Below are positions 26,161 through 34,616 of a stretch of DNA of 64,000 nt, piece after piece. The stretch's first letter is position 1. Each line of letters starts with the position of its first letter. Both the position numbers and the translations under genes were made by a program. The notes beneath the pieces were generated by a model, which was given only the letters and a program-made list of their open reading frames with translations, had not been told where the DNA came from and did not search any database. The DNA is taken from contig NZ_MPHJ01000001.1 of NCBI RefSeq assembly GCF_001957125.1, forward strand, positions 342,831-406,830, read 5' to 3'. The DNA is from Shewanella sp. UCD-KL12. Its GTDB lineage: Bacteria; Pseudomonadota; Gammaproteobacteria; Enterobacterales; Shewanellaceae.

Positions 26161-27198
26161 ATGGAAATCACAGAGTTACTTGCCTTTAGTGTAAAGCACA
26201 ATGCGTCAGATCTACACCTTTCAGCGGGCGTTTCGCCTATGATACGTGTTGATGGTGAAGTCAGAAAGATTAATTTACCTGCGTTAGATCATCAAGGGGT
26301 GCATGGACTCGTCTATGACATCATGAATGATAAACAACGCAAAGATTTTGAAGAACATTTAGAGATAGATTTCTCCTTTGAGGTGCCTAATCTCGCTCGT
26401 TTTCGTGTCAATGCCTACAATCAGGCGCGAGGTGCCGCTGCGGTATTTCGTACCATTCCCAGTGATATATTGAGCCTTGAGCAGTTAGGGGCGCCAGAGA
26501 TCTTTAAGAAAATCTCAAGTTTCCCACGTGGGTTAGTATTAGTTACCGGACCTACAGGTTCAGGTAAAAGTACCACTTTGGCCGCCATGATTGACTATAT
26601 TAATGATAGTCGCCATGAGCATATCCTCACCATTGAGGATCCAATAGAATTTGTTCATCAGACTAAACAGTGTTTGATTAACCAGCGAGAAGTCCATCGT
26701 CATACCCATAGCTTTAATGCTGCACTAAGAAGTGCATTACGTGAAGATCCCGATGTTATTCTCGTTGGTGAGATGCGTGACTTAGAGACCATTCGCTTAG
26801 CAATGACGGCGGCTGAAACGGGTCACTTGGTTTTCGGAACCCTACACACTACCTCTGCGGCAAAAACGATTGACCGTGTGGTCGATGTATTCCCTGAGGG
26901 AGAGAAGGGCATGGTGAGAACCATGTTATCAGAATCCCTTCAAGCAGTGATTTCGCAAACCTTGATTAAGAAGGTGGGTGGAGGGCGTGTGGCAGCTCAT
27001 GAGATTATGATGGGTACCCCAGCCATCAGAAACCTTATTCGTGAGGATAAAGTGGCGCAGATGTATTCAGCAATACAGACAGGTATGTCGCATGGTATGC
27101 AGACGTTAGATCAATGTTTACAAAACTTGGTTAATCGCGGTCAGATCAGTCGTGAAGATGCACAGCACAAGAGTGCTAATAAGCAGACTCAATTTTAA
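26161..27198 (+). CDS. pilT: Type IV pilus retraction ATPase PilT
   Basis: PilT is the hexameric motor that disassembles type IV pili for twitching motility and DNA uptake. The 345-residue protein has the Walker A GPTGSGKST (130-138), the Asp box HILTIEDPIEFVH, the His box TGHLVFGTLHT and the PilT hallmark AIRNLIRE in the C-terminal domain. The ATG at 26161 gives MEITELLAFSVKHNASDLHL, the normal start; a TTG 24 bases upstream is in frame. It is followed by pilU after 23 bases. Confidence 0.97.
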   Translation: MEITELLAFSVKHNASDLHLSAGVSPMIRVDGEVRKINLPALDHQGVHGLVYDIMNDKQRKDFEEHLEIDFSFEVPNLARFRVNAYNQARGAAAVFRTIPSDILSLEQLGAPEIFKKISSFPRGLVLVTGPTGSGKSTTLAAMIDYINDSRHEHILTIEDPIEFVHQTKQCLINQREVHRHTHSFNAALRSALREDPDVILVGEMRDLETIRLAMTAAETGHLVFGTLHTTSAAKTIDRVVDVFPEGEKGMVRTMLSESLQAVISQTLIKKVGGGRVAAHEIMMGTPAIRNLIREDKVAQMYSAIQTGMSHGMQTLDQCLQNLVNRGQISREDAQHKSANKQTQF

Positions 27199-27221
27199 TG
27201 ATTAATCGCTAAGGCTTTATT

Positions 27222-28334
27222 ATGGATGTTCGTCCTTTTTTAAAAACCATGGTAGATCGTAAGGCATCGGATCTATTTATTACCGCAGGCTTTCCGCCTA
27301 GTGCCAAAATTGATGGTGAGCTAAGGCCATTAAGCGAGACATCATTCTCTCCAGCTCAGTCATTAGATTTTGTTGAATCTTTGATGACAGATGAGCAAAA
27401 GAAAGAGTTCCATGAGTCACGTGAGTGTAATTTTGCTTTTGCACTGAATGAACTTGGACGTTTTCGTGTCAGCGCATTTTGGCAGCGAGAAGCTTCTGGC
27501 TGTGTGATGCGCCGAATTGAAACCACAATTCCCGATGCTGATGACTTGAAGCTCCCACCTATTTTGAAAGATCTGGTGATGAGTAAACGTGGCTTGATCA
27601 TCATGGTTGGAGGGACGGGTACTGGTAAGTCGACGTCACTGGCCTCGCTGGTGGGCTATCGAAATGCAAACTCTCGTGGTCATATTTTGACGATTGAGGA
27701 TCCGGTTGAGTTTGTGCACGATCATCGTAAGAGTATTATTACTCAGCGTGAGGTTGGCATTGATACTGAGTCTTTCGATGCGGCGTTGAAAAGCTCGCTG
27801 CGTCAAGCTCCTGATGTCATTTTGATTGGTGAGATCCGAACTCAGGAAACGATGGAGTTCGCCTTAGCCTTTGCTGAAACCGGTCACCTTTGTATGGCAA
27901 CCTTACACGCCAATAATGCTAACCAAGCGTTAGATCGGATTATGAACTTAGTCCCAGAGAGTAAGCATCAGCAGTTATTGTTTGATCTCTCACTAAACTT
28001 AAGAGGGATTGTTGCTCAGCAGCTGGTGCCTACTGTTGATGGTAAGGGTCGACGTGCGGCGATTGAGATTCTAATTAATACGCCTCGCATAAGTAGCTTG
28101 ATTGCTAAAAATGAGCTGCACACGCTTAAAGAGACCATGTCTAAGTCGAATGAGCAGGGGATGCAGACTTTCGATCAGGCGCTGCTTAAGCTGTATGTGT
28201 CAGGTGATATTAGTTATGCAGATGCCTTGCATCATGCTGATTCACCGAATGATTTAAGATTGATGATCAAGCTGCAGAACTCTGAGCAAACAGGCTCTGG
28301 GTTTATGGAGGGAGTAACACTAGATCTTGATTAA
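27222..28334 (+). CDS. pilU: PilT-dependent retraction ATPase PilU
   Basis: PilU is a PilT paralog that helps PilT retract pili under load. The 370-residue protein has Walker A GGTGTGKST, ILTIEDPVEFVHDHRKS, and ETGHLCMATLHANNANQALDR; the AIRNLIRE motif of PilT is replaced by RISSLIAK, which separates the two. It is cotranscribed with pilT. A repetitive C-terminal tail rich in Gly and polar residues (from about residue 350) extends beyond the PilT length. Confidence 0.95.
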   Translation: MDVRPFLKTMVDRKASDLFITAGFPPSAKIDGELRPLSETSFSPAQSLDFVESLMTDEQKKEFHESRECNFAFALNELGRFRVSAFWQREASGCVMRRIETTIPDADDLKLPPILKDLVMSKRGLIIMVGGTGTGKSTSLASLVGYRNANSRGHILTIEDPVEFVHDHRKSIITQREVGIDTESFDAALKSSLRQAPDVILIGEIRTQETMEFALAFAETGHLCMATLHANNANQALDRIMNLVPESKHQQLLFDLSLNLRGIVAQQLVPTVDGKGRRAAIEILINTPRISSLIAKNELHTLKETMSKSNEQGMQTFDQALLKLYVSGDISYADALHHADSPNDLRLMIKLQNSEQTGSGFMEGVTLDLD

Positions 28335-28509
28335 CGCACTAGGTGATCAGTCTGAGGGCTGAACCTAACTCGTTATTTTTAACTAAGCTTGTAAGAGATC
28401 AGTGCAACAGGGCGCTGGCCTTTTTATTTATTCTGCTCGAATTCGCTAAATTATCATTCTCTGCTTAAACTATTGAGAATGGGTTTCATGTCAAGGACAT
28501 AGGGAAGTT

Positions 28510-29601
28510 ATGACTTCAATAAATCAATTAGGTGTTGTTTGTCTATGCATCTGTGCTTCATTTACAGCACAAGCTGCGAAAGTGACCGAAGATTTGGATA
28601 TCGGTGGCGCTGTTCGAATTAACTATGGTTGGAAAGATTACGCTGATGACGCCAAGTTAGAGTTTGAGCTGTTTCGCGCTGACATCAATTATAGTCACGA
28701 TGATATTTTTGCTTCAGCGCAATATCGCTGGTATCAGGATATGGATGTTATCCATCATGCTTATGCAGGTTACAACATCAATGAGCAGCAGAGTGTCATT
28801 GTCGGTGTAACTCAAGTACCTTTTGGTCTGCTTCCCTATGGGGCACACTCATTCTGGTTTAGTGCTAATTATTATCTTGGCTTTGAAGATGATTATGATG
28901 CCGGTATTCATTGGAAACATGACAGTGATAATTGGCGTTTTGATCTGGCCTACTTTTTCAATGATGAATACGGCGATGGTGCTAGGTATGACCGATATTC
29001 ATTCGATGTCGCAGTGACAGATGAATCCCCCTATGAAGAAGCGGGACAACTCAATGCCCGTGTTGAAGGTAAATTTGGCGACGGTGATATCAAGCATAAG
29101 TTAGGTGCTTCGTTGCAATATTCTGAGCTAGATTATTTAGGTACAGCAGAGGGTGAAGATACTAATGGTTATGCCGCTTCTGCTCACTGGCAGCTAGATT
29201 GGGCTAAGTGGCAAGGGCAGATCCAGTATCTGCATTATGATTATGATATGCCAAATAGTGAGCGAATCGCATTGTCTGCTTTCGCTTATCCTTTTGAAAT
29301 TGCTGCAGAGGCTGATGCGCTCACTTTAAACATATCCCGTAGTATGGATGTTGATTGGGGGCCGATCACAAACCTTAATTGTTATAATGACTTCAGTCAG
29401 GTATTCGTTTCAGGGGAAGGGTTAGAAGACTCTGTTCAGAATGTGACTGGTTGTGCAATTACGGCAGGTAAGTTTTACTCTTACGTCGATTGGATTGCGG
29501 GTAATAATATGTGGTTCATAAATGGGCCAGGAGTTGGGATATCAGAAGGTCCAACAGAGTGGAGCTCTCGTCTTAACATTAACATCGGGCTCTACTTTTA
29601 A
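28510..29601 (+). CDS. Outer-membrane beta-barrel protein (porin-like)
   Basis: A 363-residue exported protein. A signal peptide ending near TAQAA is followed by alternating strands rich in Tyr, Trp and Asp, such as NYSHDDIFASAQYRWY and QSVIVGVTQVPFGLLPYGAHS, and the chain ends in GLYF with the terminal Phe typical of outer-membrane barrels. The GVTQVPFG stretch recalls phosphate-selective porin-like barrels, but this is a loose resemblance. AGGG lies before the ATG. It stands alone between pilU and a bidirectional terminator. Two Cys residues (in NLNCYND and TGCAIT) may pair. Substrate unknown. Confidence 0.75.
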   Translation: MTSINQLGVVCLCICASFTAQAAKVTEDLDIGGAVRINYGWKDYADDAKLEFELFRADINYSHDDIFASAQYRWYQDMDVIHHAYAGYNINEQQSVIVGVTQVPFGLLPYGAHSFWFSANYYLGFEDDYDAGIHWKHDSDNWRFDLAYFFNDEYGDGARYDRYSFDVAVTDESPYEEAGQLNARVEGKFGDGDIKHKLGASLQYSELDYLGTAEGEDTNGYAASAHWQLDWAKWQGQIQYLHYDYDMPNSERIALSAFAYPFEIAAEADALTLNISRSMDVDWGPITNLNCYNDFSQVFVSGEGLEDSVQNVTGCAITAGKFYSYVDWIAGNNMWFINGPGVGISEGPTEWSSRLNINIGLYF

Positions 29602-29628
29602 TACCAGTTATACAAAATTTAGATAAAG

Positions 29629-29658
29629 AAAGGCCAGCTTAAATAAGCTGGCCTTTTT
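29629..29658. terminator. Bidirectional terminator between the barrel gene and ruvX
   Basis: AAAGGCCAGCTT, loop AAAT and AAGCTGGCCTTT form a 12-bp perfect stem with A and T tails on both sides. It lies 27 bases after the barrel gene and 15 bases after the convergent ruvX gene. Confidence 0.93.
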
Positions 29659-29673
29659 GTTAAAAAACTCATG

Positions 29674-30096
29674 TTAGTCATACATGTTTTCAAAAAAGCT
29701 TTCGATGATCAGTACCGCTGACATAGCGTCTACCTGGCCTTTGGTTAAAGCCTTATAACCGCCAAACTCGAACAACCTAGCTTTTGCATCAGCTGTAGTA
29801 AGACGCTCATCTTGCGTAGCTATTTTTACACCAAATCTGCCATTGATGCGGTTGGCGAATTTTTTCGCTCTCTGGGTTATCTCTTGCTCTGTGCCATCCA
29901 TATTAAGGGGTAAGCCAACAACCACGAGATCAGGTTGCCACTCCTCGATTAACATGCCTAGCTCTTCCCATTTAGGGATCCCATCCACTGCCTTTATGGA
30001 GCCAATAGGGTTTGCACTGCCAGTGAGTGACTGACCAATTGCGACGCCGATACTCTTAGTACCGTAATCGAAACCTAACACTGTAATTGAGCTCAT
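29674..30096 (-). CDS. ruvX: Holliday junction resolvase-like RuvX (YqgF)
   Basis: A 140-residue RNase H-fold protein of the YqgF family, involved in 16S rRNA 5'-end processing in E. coli and named a putative Holliday junction resolvase. [19 protein letters not shown] carries the first catalytic Asp; [12 protein letters not shown] carries the second region, and [10 protein letters not shown] the last acidic site. It follows yqgE by 58 bases, the usual pairing. Confidence 0.95.
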   Translation of the reverse strand: MSSITVLGFDYGTKSIGVAIGQSLTGSANPIGSIKAVDGIPKWEELGMLIEEWQPDLVVVGLPLNMDGTEQEITQRAKKFANRINGRFGVKIATQDERLTTADAKARLFEFGGYKALTKGQVDAMSAVLIIESFFENMYD

Positions 30097-30154
30097 CGGT
30101 AAGTATGTCCTGCTTGTCGTCCTGTTTGGGTGTTTTGTTTACCCACAATTGAAG

Positions 30155-30715
30155 CTAGGCATGTCCTGATTGGTTAGACAGTTGCCATATATCAAACCCT
30201 AAAGATTCCGTTGCTTTTTGCCAGCGATCATCGTGGTTTGTACTGAATAACAGCTCTTGGCTGGCAGGAATGGATAGCCAGGTATTATCTGCTAGCTCCT
30301 GTTCAAGCTGATCTCGGCTCCAGCCGGCATAGCCTAAAGCAACAATAAATTGCTCTGGCGCATCTTTACTGCCTAACGCTGATAACACATCTCTAGACGT
30401 CGTTAGCATGAGGTCTTCTGTTAGGGCCTGACTATTATTCCAATGCTCTTGAGGAGTATGTAAAACAAAGCCCCTCTCTGGGTTAACTGGGCCACCAATA
30501 AGCACTTTAGCACCTAGGCTTTTTACTTCAGCGGGTTCTTCATCTAGCTCCATCTGTTGTAGTAGCTCGTTAACCTCTATGCCTACAGGTCTATTTATCA
30601 TGATACCCATAGCCCCTTTTTCATCATGTTCACAAAGGTAGATCACTGAACGTTCAAAATAGGTATCTTTAAGAGATGGCATAGCGATTAAAAAATGATT
30701 CTGTAAACTTTCCAT
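30155..30715 (-). CDS. yqgE: YqgE/AlgH family protein
   Basis: A 186-residue protein of the UPF0301/AlgH family: [57 protein letters not shown] and [16 protein letters not shown] are all conserved. AlgH was first connected with alginate control in Pseudomonas, but the molecular role is not known. It sits between yciH and ruvX on the leftward strand, 59 bases from the former. Confidence 0.95.
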   Translation of the reverse strand: MESLQNHFLIAMPSLKDTYFERSVIYLCEHDEKGAMGIMINRPVGIEVNELLQQMELDEEPAEVKSLGAKVLIGGPVNPERGFVLHTPQEHWNNSQALTEDLMLTTSRDVLSALGSKDAPEQFIVALGYAGWSRDQLEQELADNTWLSIPASQELLFSTNHDDRWQKATESLGFDIWQLSNQSGHA

Positions 30716-30774
30716 TAAAGCGCTCCATAAAGAGAGGTCGCAAGGGAGAAACCAATAAGTGACTCGCTACTTGC

Positions 30775-31104
30775 TTAGCCGCCCGCTAATTTTACCTTGT
30801 AGTTTAGTTTCTCAAGCAAGGTCTTAAGCTGCTCTCTGTTGTCTGTTTGCACCTCAATATTAAACTCTTTTACTGTGCCACCACATCCGCACTGTTTTTT
30901 GAGTTTTTGAGCTAATGCTTTTAAGGCTTTTTCGTCTAGGGCTAAGCCTTTAATCACTGACACCCCTTTGCCTTTTCTTCCTTTGCTGTCTTTATGGATG
31001 CGCACTACACCATCACCATCAGGGATCTGCTTTGTTTCAACTTCAGGGGCAATTCGGCCAACATCAGTACTATAGACAAGGGATACGTTTGAATCTTTTC
31101 TCAT
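30775..31104 (-). CDS. yciH: SUI1-family translation factor YciH
   Basis: A 109-residue protein with the eIF1/SUI1 fold: RIHKDSKGRKGKGVSVIKGL, then LAQKLKKQCGCGGTVKEF with the conserved CGCGG turn, then LKTLLEKLNYKVKLAGG. Bacterial YciH binds near the P site and can reject aberrant initiation; it is not essential. It is the first gene of the leftward yciH-yqgE-ruvX group, with a gap of 166 bases to the membrane protein gene upstream. Confidence 0.94.
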   Translation of the reverse strand: MRKDSNVSLVYSTDVGRIAPEVETKQIPDGDGVVRIHKDSKGRKGKGVSVIKGLALDEKALKALAQKLKKQCGCGGTVKEFNIEVQTDNREQLKTLLEKLNYKVKLAGG

Positions 31105-31196
31105 GAGTGATTTGCTTATAACTTGTGATGAGTAGAGTTTAACAAACTGAAAAAAATTGTGGGAGCTTTATCACTTTCAAATGATTAGAAACAGAC

Positions 31197-31219
31197 AAGG
31201 CTACAAAATTGTAGCCTTG
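31197..31219 (-). terminator. Hairpin after the small membrane protein gene
   Basis: CAAGGCTAC pairs with GTAGCCTTG across AAAATT-like loop bases. Read leftward it follows the gene at 31271 by 51 bases, but only a weak T tail (TGTCTGTTT) follows, so termination may be incomplete. Confidence 0.5.
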
Positions 31220-31270
31220 AATTTATAACCGTTTGTCTTTTTATTTAGGTATTGGCAAGACGAGGAACCA

Positions 31271-31588
31271 CTAGAGTGTCAGAGTCAGCCCAACGATCAG
31301 AGAGACGACAGTAATTGCCGCGCAAGGGATAATAAACTTGTGAAACTTAGTATGAGCAATGGCGCAGGAGGTTAATACAAAACCGATAGCAGCAGCACTG
31401 AAGTTACCTTGATCACCATCAATGAGGGTAAATAGTAGCCAAGCTAATACAATAACAGGCAAGATGAAAAGACCTATGTGACCCTCACTCTTTTTCGCTG
31501 AGTCGTTATTAGCTTGTTCCGTTACCTCTTTGGGCGCGAATAAAAAGATAGCACTTGCGATAATAAATGCACTAATAAACCAAAGCAT
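31271..31588 (-). CDS. Small four-helix inner-membrane protein, unknown
   Basis: I do not recognise this 105-residue protein. It has four likely membrane segments: LWFISAFIIASAIFLF, IGLFILPVIVLAWLLFTLI, AAAIGFVLTSCAIA and IIPCAAITVVSLIVGLTL, with a charged loop EVTEQANNDSAKKSEG between the first two. ATG at 31588 is chosen because GGAG lies 6 bases before it; an in-frame TTG 12 bases earlier overlaps the ribosome site. A perfect Fur-type palindrome lies 51 bases upstream, so iron control is likely. Function unknown. Confidence 0.7.
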   Translation of the reverse strand: MLWFISAFIIASAIFLFAPKEVTEQANNDSAKKSEGHIGLFILPVIVLAWLLFTLIDGDQGNFSAAAIGFVLTSCAIAHTKFHKFIIPCAAITVVSLIVGLTLTL

Positions 31589-31639
31589 ATGAAACTCCAA
31601 GCTAGAGGGCAGCGATATATTCTGTGATACCGTATTAAC

Positions 31640-31654
31640 TGATAATCATTATCA
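31640..31654. promoter_or_regulatory. Fur box
   Basis: TGATAATCATTATCA is a perfect 7-1-7 inverted repeat and equals the core of the ferric uptake regulator consensus (TGATAATnATTATCA). Against the 19-bp classical box it matches 15 positions. It lies 52 bases before the leftward membrane protein gene and 130 bases before the rightward lipoprotein gene, so the leftward gene is the more likely target. Confidence 0.8.
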
Positions 31655-31784
31655 TTAAGGTCTAACCTTAAGTCAAGCTGAACTTGTGGCTAATTACCAG
31701 AAATTTGAGTTGTAGATCATGAAATTGCTATGTAAGCTGAATTTATAAATGAGTTTCACAAGATACAGATTTGATGGAGTCGAA

Positions 31785-32345
31785 ATGAAAAAGGTTATAA
31801 TTGCTGTCGTTGCACTGGCGTTAAGTGCATGTAGTTCACTAAAAACAAGTTCAGACTATGATCCTGCGGCGAACTTTAACGATGTTAAAACTTATGCTTG
31901 GGTCGCTAAGAAAACTCAGGATACGACTTACCATTTAGACGGACTAATGGATCAACGTGTTCGCGCAGCAGTCGATAGCCAACTTGCCGCGAAAGGGATC
32001 ACGATAACCGATGCAGCAGAAGCCGATATTTTGGTTAACTATCTCACTAAGGTTGATAAGAAAATTAATGTAGATACATTTAATACTAACTATGGTTATA
32101 ACCCTTATTACGGCTCTAGATGGGGATATAGTGGCAGCATGAATACCCAGACTACAGTACGTGAGTATGAAGTAGGTACCCTAATCTTAGATATGGTTAA
32201 TCGTGAAACAGGTAAGCTTATCTGGCGTGGTTCGGTAGCCGATACCATTCGAGACAAAAATACTCCAGAAGAGCGTGTAGAAGTGATAAACAAAGCAATA
32301 TCTGCGATGTTAGTTAACTACCCTCCAAAGCCTGAAGCTAAGTAA
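31785..32345 (+). CDS. DUF4136 lipoprotein
   Basis: A 186-residue predicted lipoprotein. MKKVIIAVVALALSACSSLK has a lipobox (LSAC), and the mature part has YDPAANFNDVKTYAWV, AEADILVNYLTKVDKK and GTLILDMVNRETGKLIWRGS, the pattern of DUF4136 proteins. These are envelope proteins of unknown role. The central stretch NYGYNPYYGSRWGYSG is rich in Tyr and Gly. ATG at 31785 follows GGAG; an in-frame ATG 36 bases upstream lacks signal features. A terminator follows after 25 bases. Confidence 0.85.
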   Translation: MKKVIIAVVALALSACSSLKTSSDYDPAANFNDVKTYAWVAKKTQDTTYHLDGLMDQRVRAAVDSQLAAKGITITDAAEADILVNYLTKVDKKINVDTFNTNYGYNPYYGSRWGYSGSMNTQTTVREYEVGTLILDMVNRETGKLIWRGSVADTIRDKNTPEERVEVINKAISAMLVNYPPKPEAK

Positions 32346-32370
32346 TTTCTTCATTTTAGCTTTGAATAAT

Positions 32371-32390
32371 ACGCCCCTCTGGGGCGTTTT
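32371..32390 (+). terminator. Terminator after the DUF4136 gene
   Basis: ACGCCCC and GGGGCGT form a compact hairpin with a TCT loop and a short T tail. Confidence 0.85.
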
Positions 32391-32529
32391 ATTTTCTCTG
32401 TACAGATCTAATTCTCTCTGCTTTTTGTGAGCTATTCCCTACCTAGACTAAAGTCCAACATATTCAGCATACTGCTGGTGATACTCTCAAGCCTCATGAC
32501 GTTGAGACCTTTAACCTGAGGTAAGAAAA

Positions 32530-32976
32530 GTGGAGCAGTTTTTAAAGCAGTGGTTCGATGAGTATGATAAAGGCAAAGGGGTAGAAGCTAAGTCTCTTTG
32601 TGAAGAAACTCAATCACAATGGTCCCAGTTGCTAGAGCAAGCAAAGTCAGGCCATTTAGATGACTGGAAGCGGTCACCACCAGGAAGAATGTCTCTTATC
32701 TTGCTTATGGGCCCTATTGCCCACTTACTTGAAGATAATGATGTCGACCTCTTGCACCCTAAGGCAAAAGAGCTCTGTATTGAAGGCGTGTCTTTAGGCT
32801 TCGATACGCAGTTAGATCCCGTTCAGCGTCGCTGCTTTTACGATCCATTATTTTACTCTTCTGTGACAGAAGATCGCCAACTGCTATTGCGTTTGCTCCA
32901 AGGCATGCAGTCACAGGTTGAGTCGATGCAAAGGCCTGCCTGGAACGACTGGTACAAGCAGGCCAGCGTTAACTAG
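32530..32976 (+). CDS. DUF924-like protein, short form
   Basis: A 148-residue soluble protein starting with GTG behind GAGGTAAG. The stretch SGHLDDWKRSPPGRMSLILL followed by IEGVSLGFDTQLDPVQRRCFYDPLFYSS corresponds to the DUF924 family (GELDDW..TPRGRLALILLLDQFPRN ... GFD..L.P.ER.FLYLPF.HSE). The family's QFPRN motif is replaced by GPIAHLL here, and the protein is shorter than usual (about 180-200). The family has no known function. It stands alone between two terminators or gene ends. Confidence 0.65.
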   Translation: MEQFLKQWFDEYDKGKGVEAKSLCEETQSQWSQLLEQAKSGHLDDWKRSPPGRMSLILLMGPIAHLLEDNDVDLLHPKAKELCIEGVSLGFDTQLDPVQRRCFYDPLFYSSVTEDRQLLLRLLQGMQSQVESMQRPAWNDWYKQASVN

Positions 32977-33006
32977 TTAGTCTGATAGCCTGATAAAAGC
33001 GGTGAA

Positions 33007-33897
33007 TCAACCACAATTCGCCGCACTCATCATGTCACTCAGTAGCTTTCTCAGTAGCTGGCATGCGCTGTTATCAATTCCACTGTGTTGAATCACATCA
33101 ATATTGGCTGTCCAGCCTAACTGCTCAAATCCTACTGGGATTTTGCAAAGTAGGTGTTCATTTATTGCCTCCTGAGCAATGTGTATGGGTAGCAAACCCC
33201 ACCCGAAACCCGACTTAGCTAACTCCAACAAAACATAGTAATTATCGGCATACCAGACATCTGGTGAGTGCTGCAAGTTATAGTTGCTTGGGGCTCTATC
33301 TCTGGCACCAATGATCAATTGCCGGTGCAGCTTAAGCATATCGACATGTGCCGACTCTGCAGTAGCTAATGGATGCTTTGGGCTGATAAGAAGTTCAAAC
33401 TTGACGGTGCCAATCGACTCAAAGTCGATGTTTTCTGGATAGGTAAAATCACTAAAAACCAGTCCTAAGTCGGCTCGCTTATCTTTGACGAGTTGGATGA
33501 TATCTTGGCTAGAGGCATTTAACATCTCGAGTTGAATGAAGGGGAACTGCTCAGTGAAGGCTTTTAAATAATGGGTTAATCTCCCGTAGGGAACCCCTTC
33601 ATCTAGTGCGAGGGTTAGTTTTTGTGCTTGCCCCTGATCTAACGCATCAAGTTGTTGATTAAGTCTTCTATGTTGGGCTATCACGGCTTTTGCTTGAGGT
33701 AGTAATGTCATACCTGCTTGTGTGAGTTTTGGGTAGCGGCCAGAGCGATCAAACAGGGTTTTATCGCTGTCTATCTCCATGTTCATAATATTCTGGCTAA
33801 CGGCCGATTGTACTTTTCCAAGCTTTCTTGCCGCTGCTGAGAAGGAGCCTTCCTCAACGGTTTCTACAAATGAATATAGCTGTTCTAGTGTCAACAT
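33007..33897 (-). CDS. LysR-family regulator, divergent from a PACE pump
   Basis: A 296-residue LysR-type regulator with an N-terminal winged helix (LEQLYSFVETVEEGSFSAAARKLGKVQSAVSQNIMNME, residues 3-40) and a substrate-binding-like effector domain from about residue 90. It is divergent from the PACE efflux gene across 82 bases. PACE genes are commonly controlled by a divergent LysR regulator (AceR for AceI in Acinetobacter), so control of the neighbour is a reasonable inference. Ligand unknown. Confidence 0.88.
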   Translation of the reverse strand: MLTLEQLYSFVETVEEGSFSAAARKLGKVQSAVSQNIMNMEIDSDKTLFDRSGRYPKLTQAGMTLLPQAKAVIAQHRRLNQQLDALDQGQAQKLTLALDEGVPYGRLTHYLKAFTEQFPFIQLEMLNASSQDIIQLVKDKRADLGLVFSDFTYPENIDFESIGTVKFELLISPKHPLATAESAHVDMLKLHRQLIIGARDRAPSNYNLQHSPDVWYADNYYVLLELAKSGFGWGLLPIHIAQEAINEHLLCKIPVGFEQLGWTANIDVIQHSGIDNSACQLLRKLLSDMMSAANCG

Positions 33898-33979
33898 ATC
33901 AGTAAAGGTGATGGTAGGTAACTTTAAAGTATCATAGTTTGGCTAGATAATGGCTGCAAGTTTTTAGAGGAGTCGCCTT

Positions 33980-34399
33980 ATGACAACCGCACAAAGAGTT
34001 ATCCATAGTGTTTTGTTTGAAGTTTTTGCCTTAATCATCGTAGTGCCATTAGTTATTATGATCTCTGGAAAGGGAACTGCTGACCTACTAGTTGTCGCTA
34101 TTGGCTTGAGCTTTTACGCCGTAATTTGGAATTACTTTTACAATATCTGGTTTGATCATAAGTTTGGTAATAACAGAAGTGAGCGTAGCCTTTTGACCAG
34201 AATCGGTCATGCTGTTGGCTTCGAAGGAGGGATTATTATTGTGACTTTGCCAGTGATCTCTTGGTTTATGGGGATTTCACTTTTTTCTGCTTTCTTATTA
34301 GAACTGGCTTTTCTTGTATTGTTCTTCTTCTATGCAATAGCGTTTAACTATGTGTATGATCTTGTGTGTGAACATATGCAAGTAACTTCTGTACAGTGA
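33980..34399 (+). CDS. PACE family efflux transporter (AceI-like)
   Basis: A 139-residue membrane protein with four segments and two bacterial transmembrane pair domains. Each begins with the PACE signature: RVIHSVLFEVFALIIVVPL (Arg6, His9, Glu14) and RIGHAVGFEGGIIIVTLPV. AceI of Acinetobacter exports chlorhexidine, and relatives export other biocides or short diamines such as cadaverine. GAGG precedes the ATG. It is divergent from a LysR regulator that probably controls it. The natural substrate in a marine host may be a polyamine; this is inference. Confidence 0.9.
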   Translation: MTTAQRVIHSVLFEVFALIIVVPLVIMISGKGTADLLVVAIGLSFYAVIWNYFYNIWFDHKFGNNRSERSLLTRIGHAVGFEGGIIIVTLPVISWFMGISLFSAFLLELAFLVLFFFYAIAFNYVYDLVCEHMQVTSVQ

Positions 34400-34616
34400 T
34401 TTACTGATGCCCTTTATGTCAGTGGAGCGTAAAAATGCTTTCAGTGATATAGATTAGGTTTATGCTGCTGAGATATTGTCAAAAAAGCAGAAGAATATAA
34501 ATTGTATCAATCGGTGAAGGTAATCGTTTACAATTGTACTAAATGACTTGATGAGCTATATAAGCTTTAGGCACAAGCTAGAGGACATTTATGTCCATAT
34601 AGATTAGGTTAAAACG

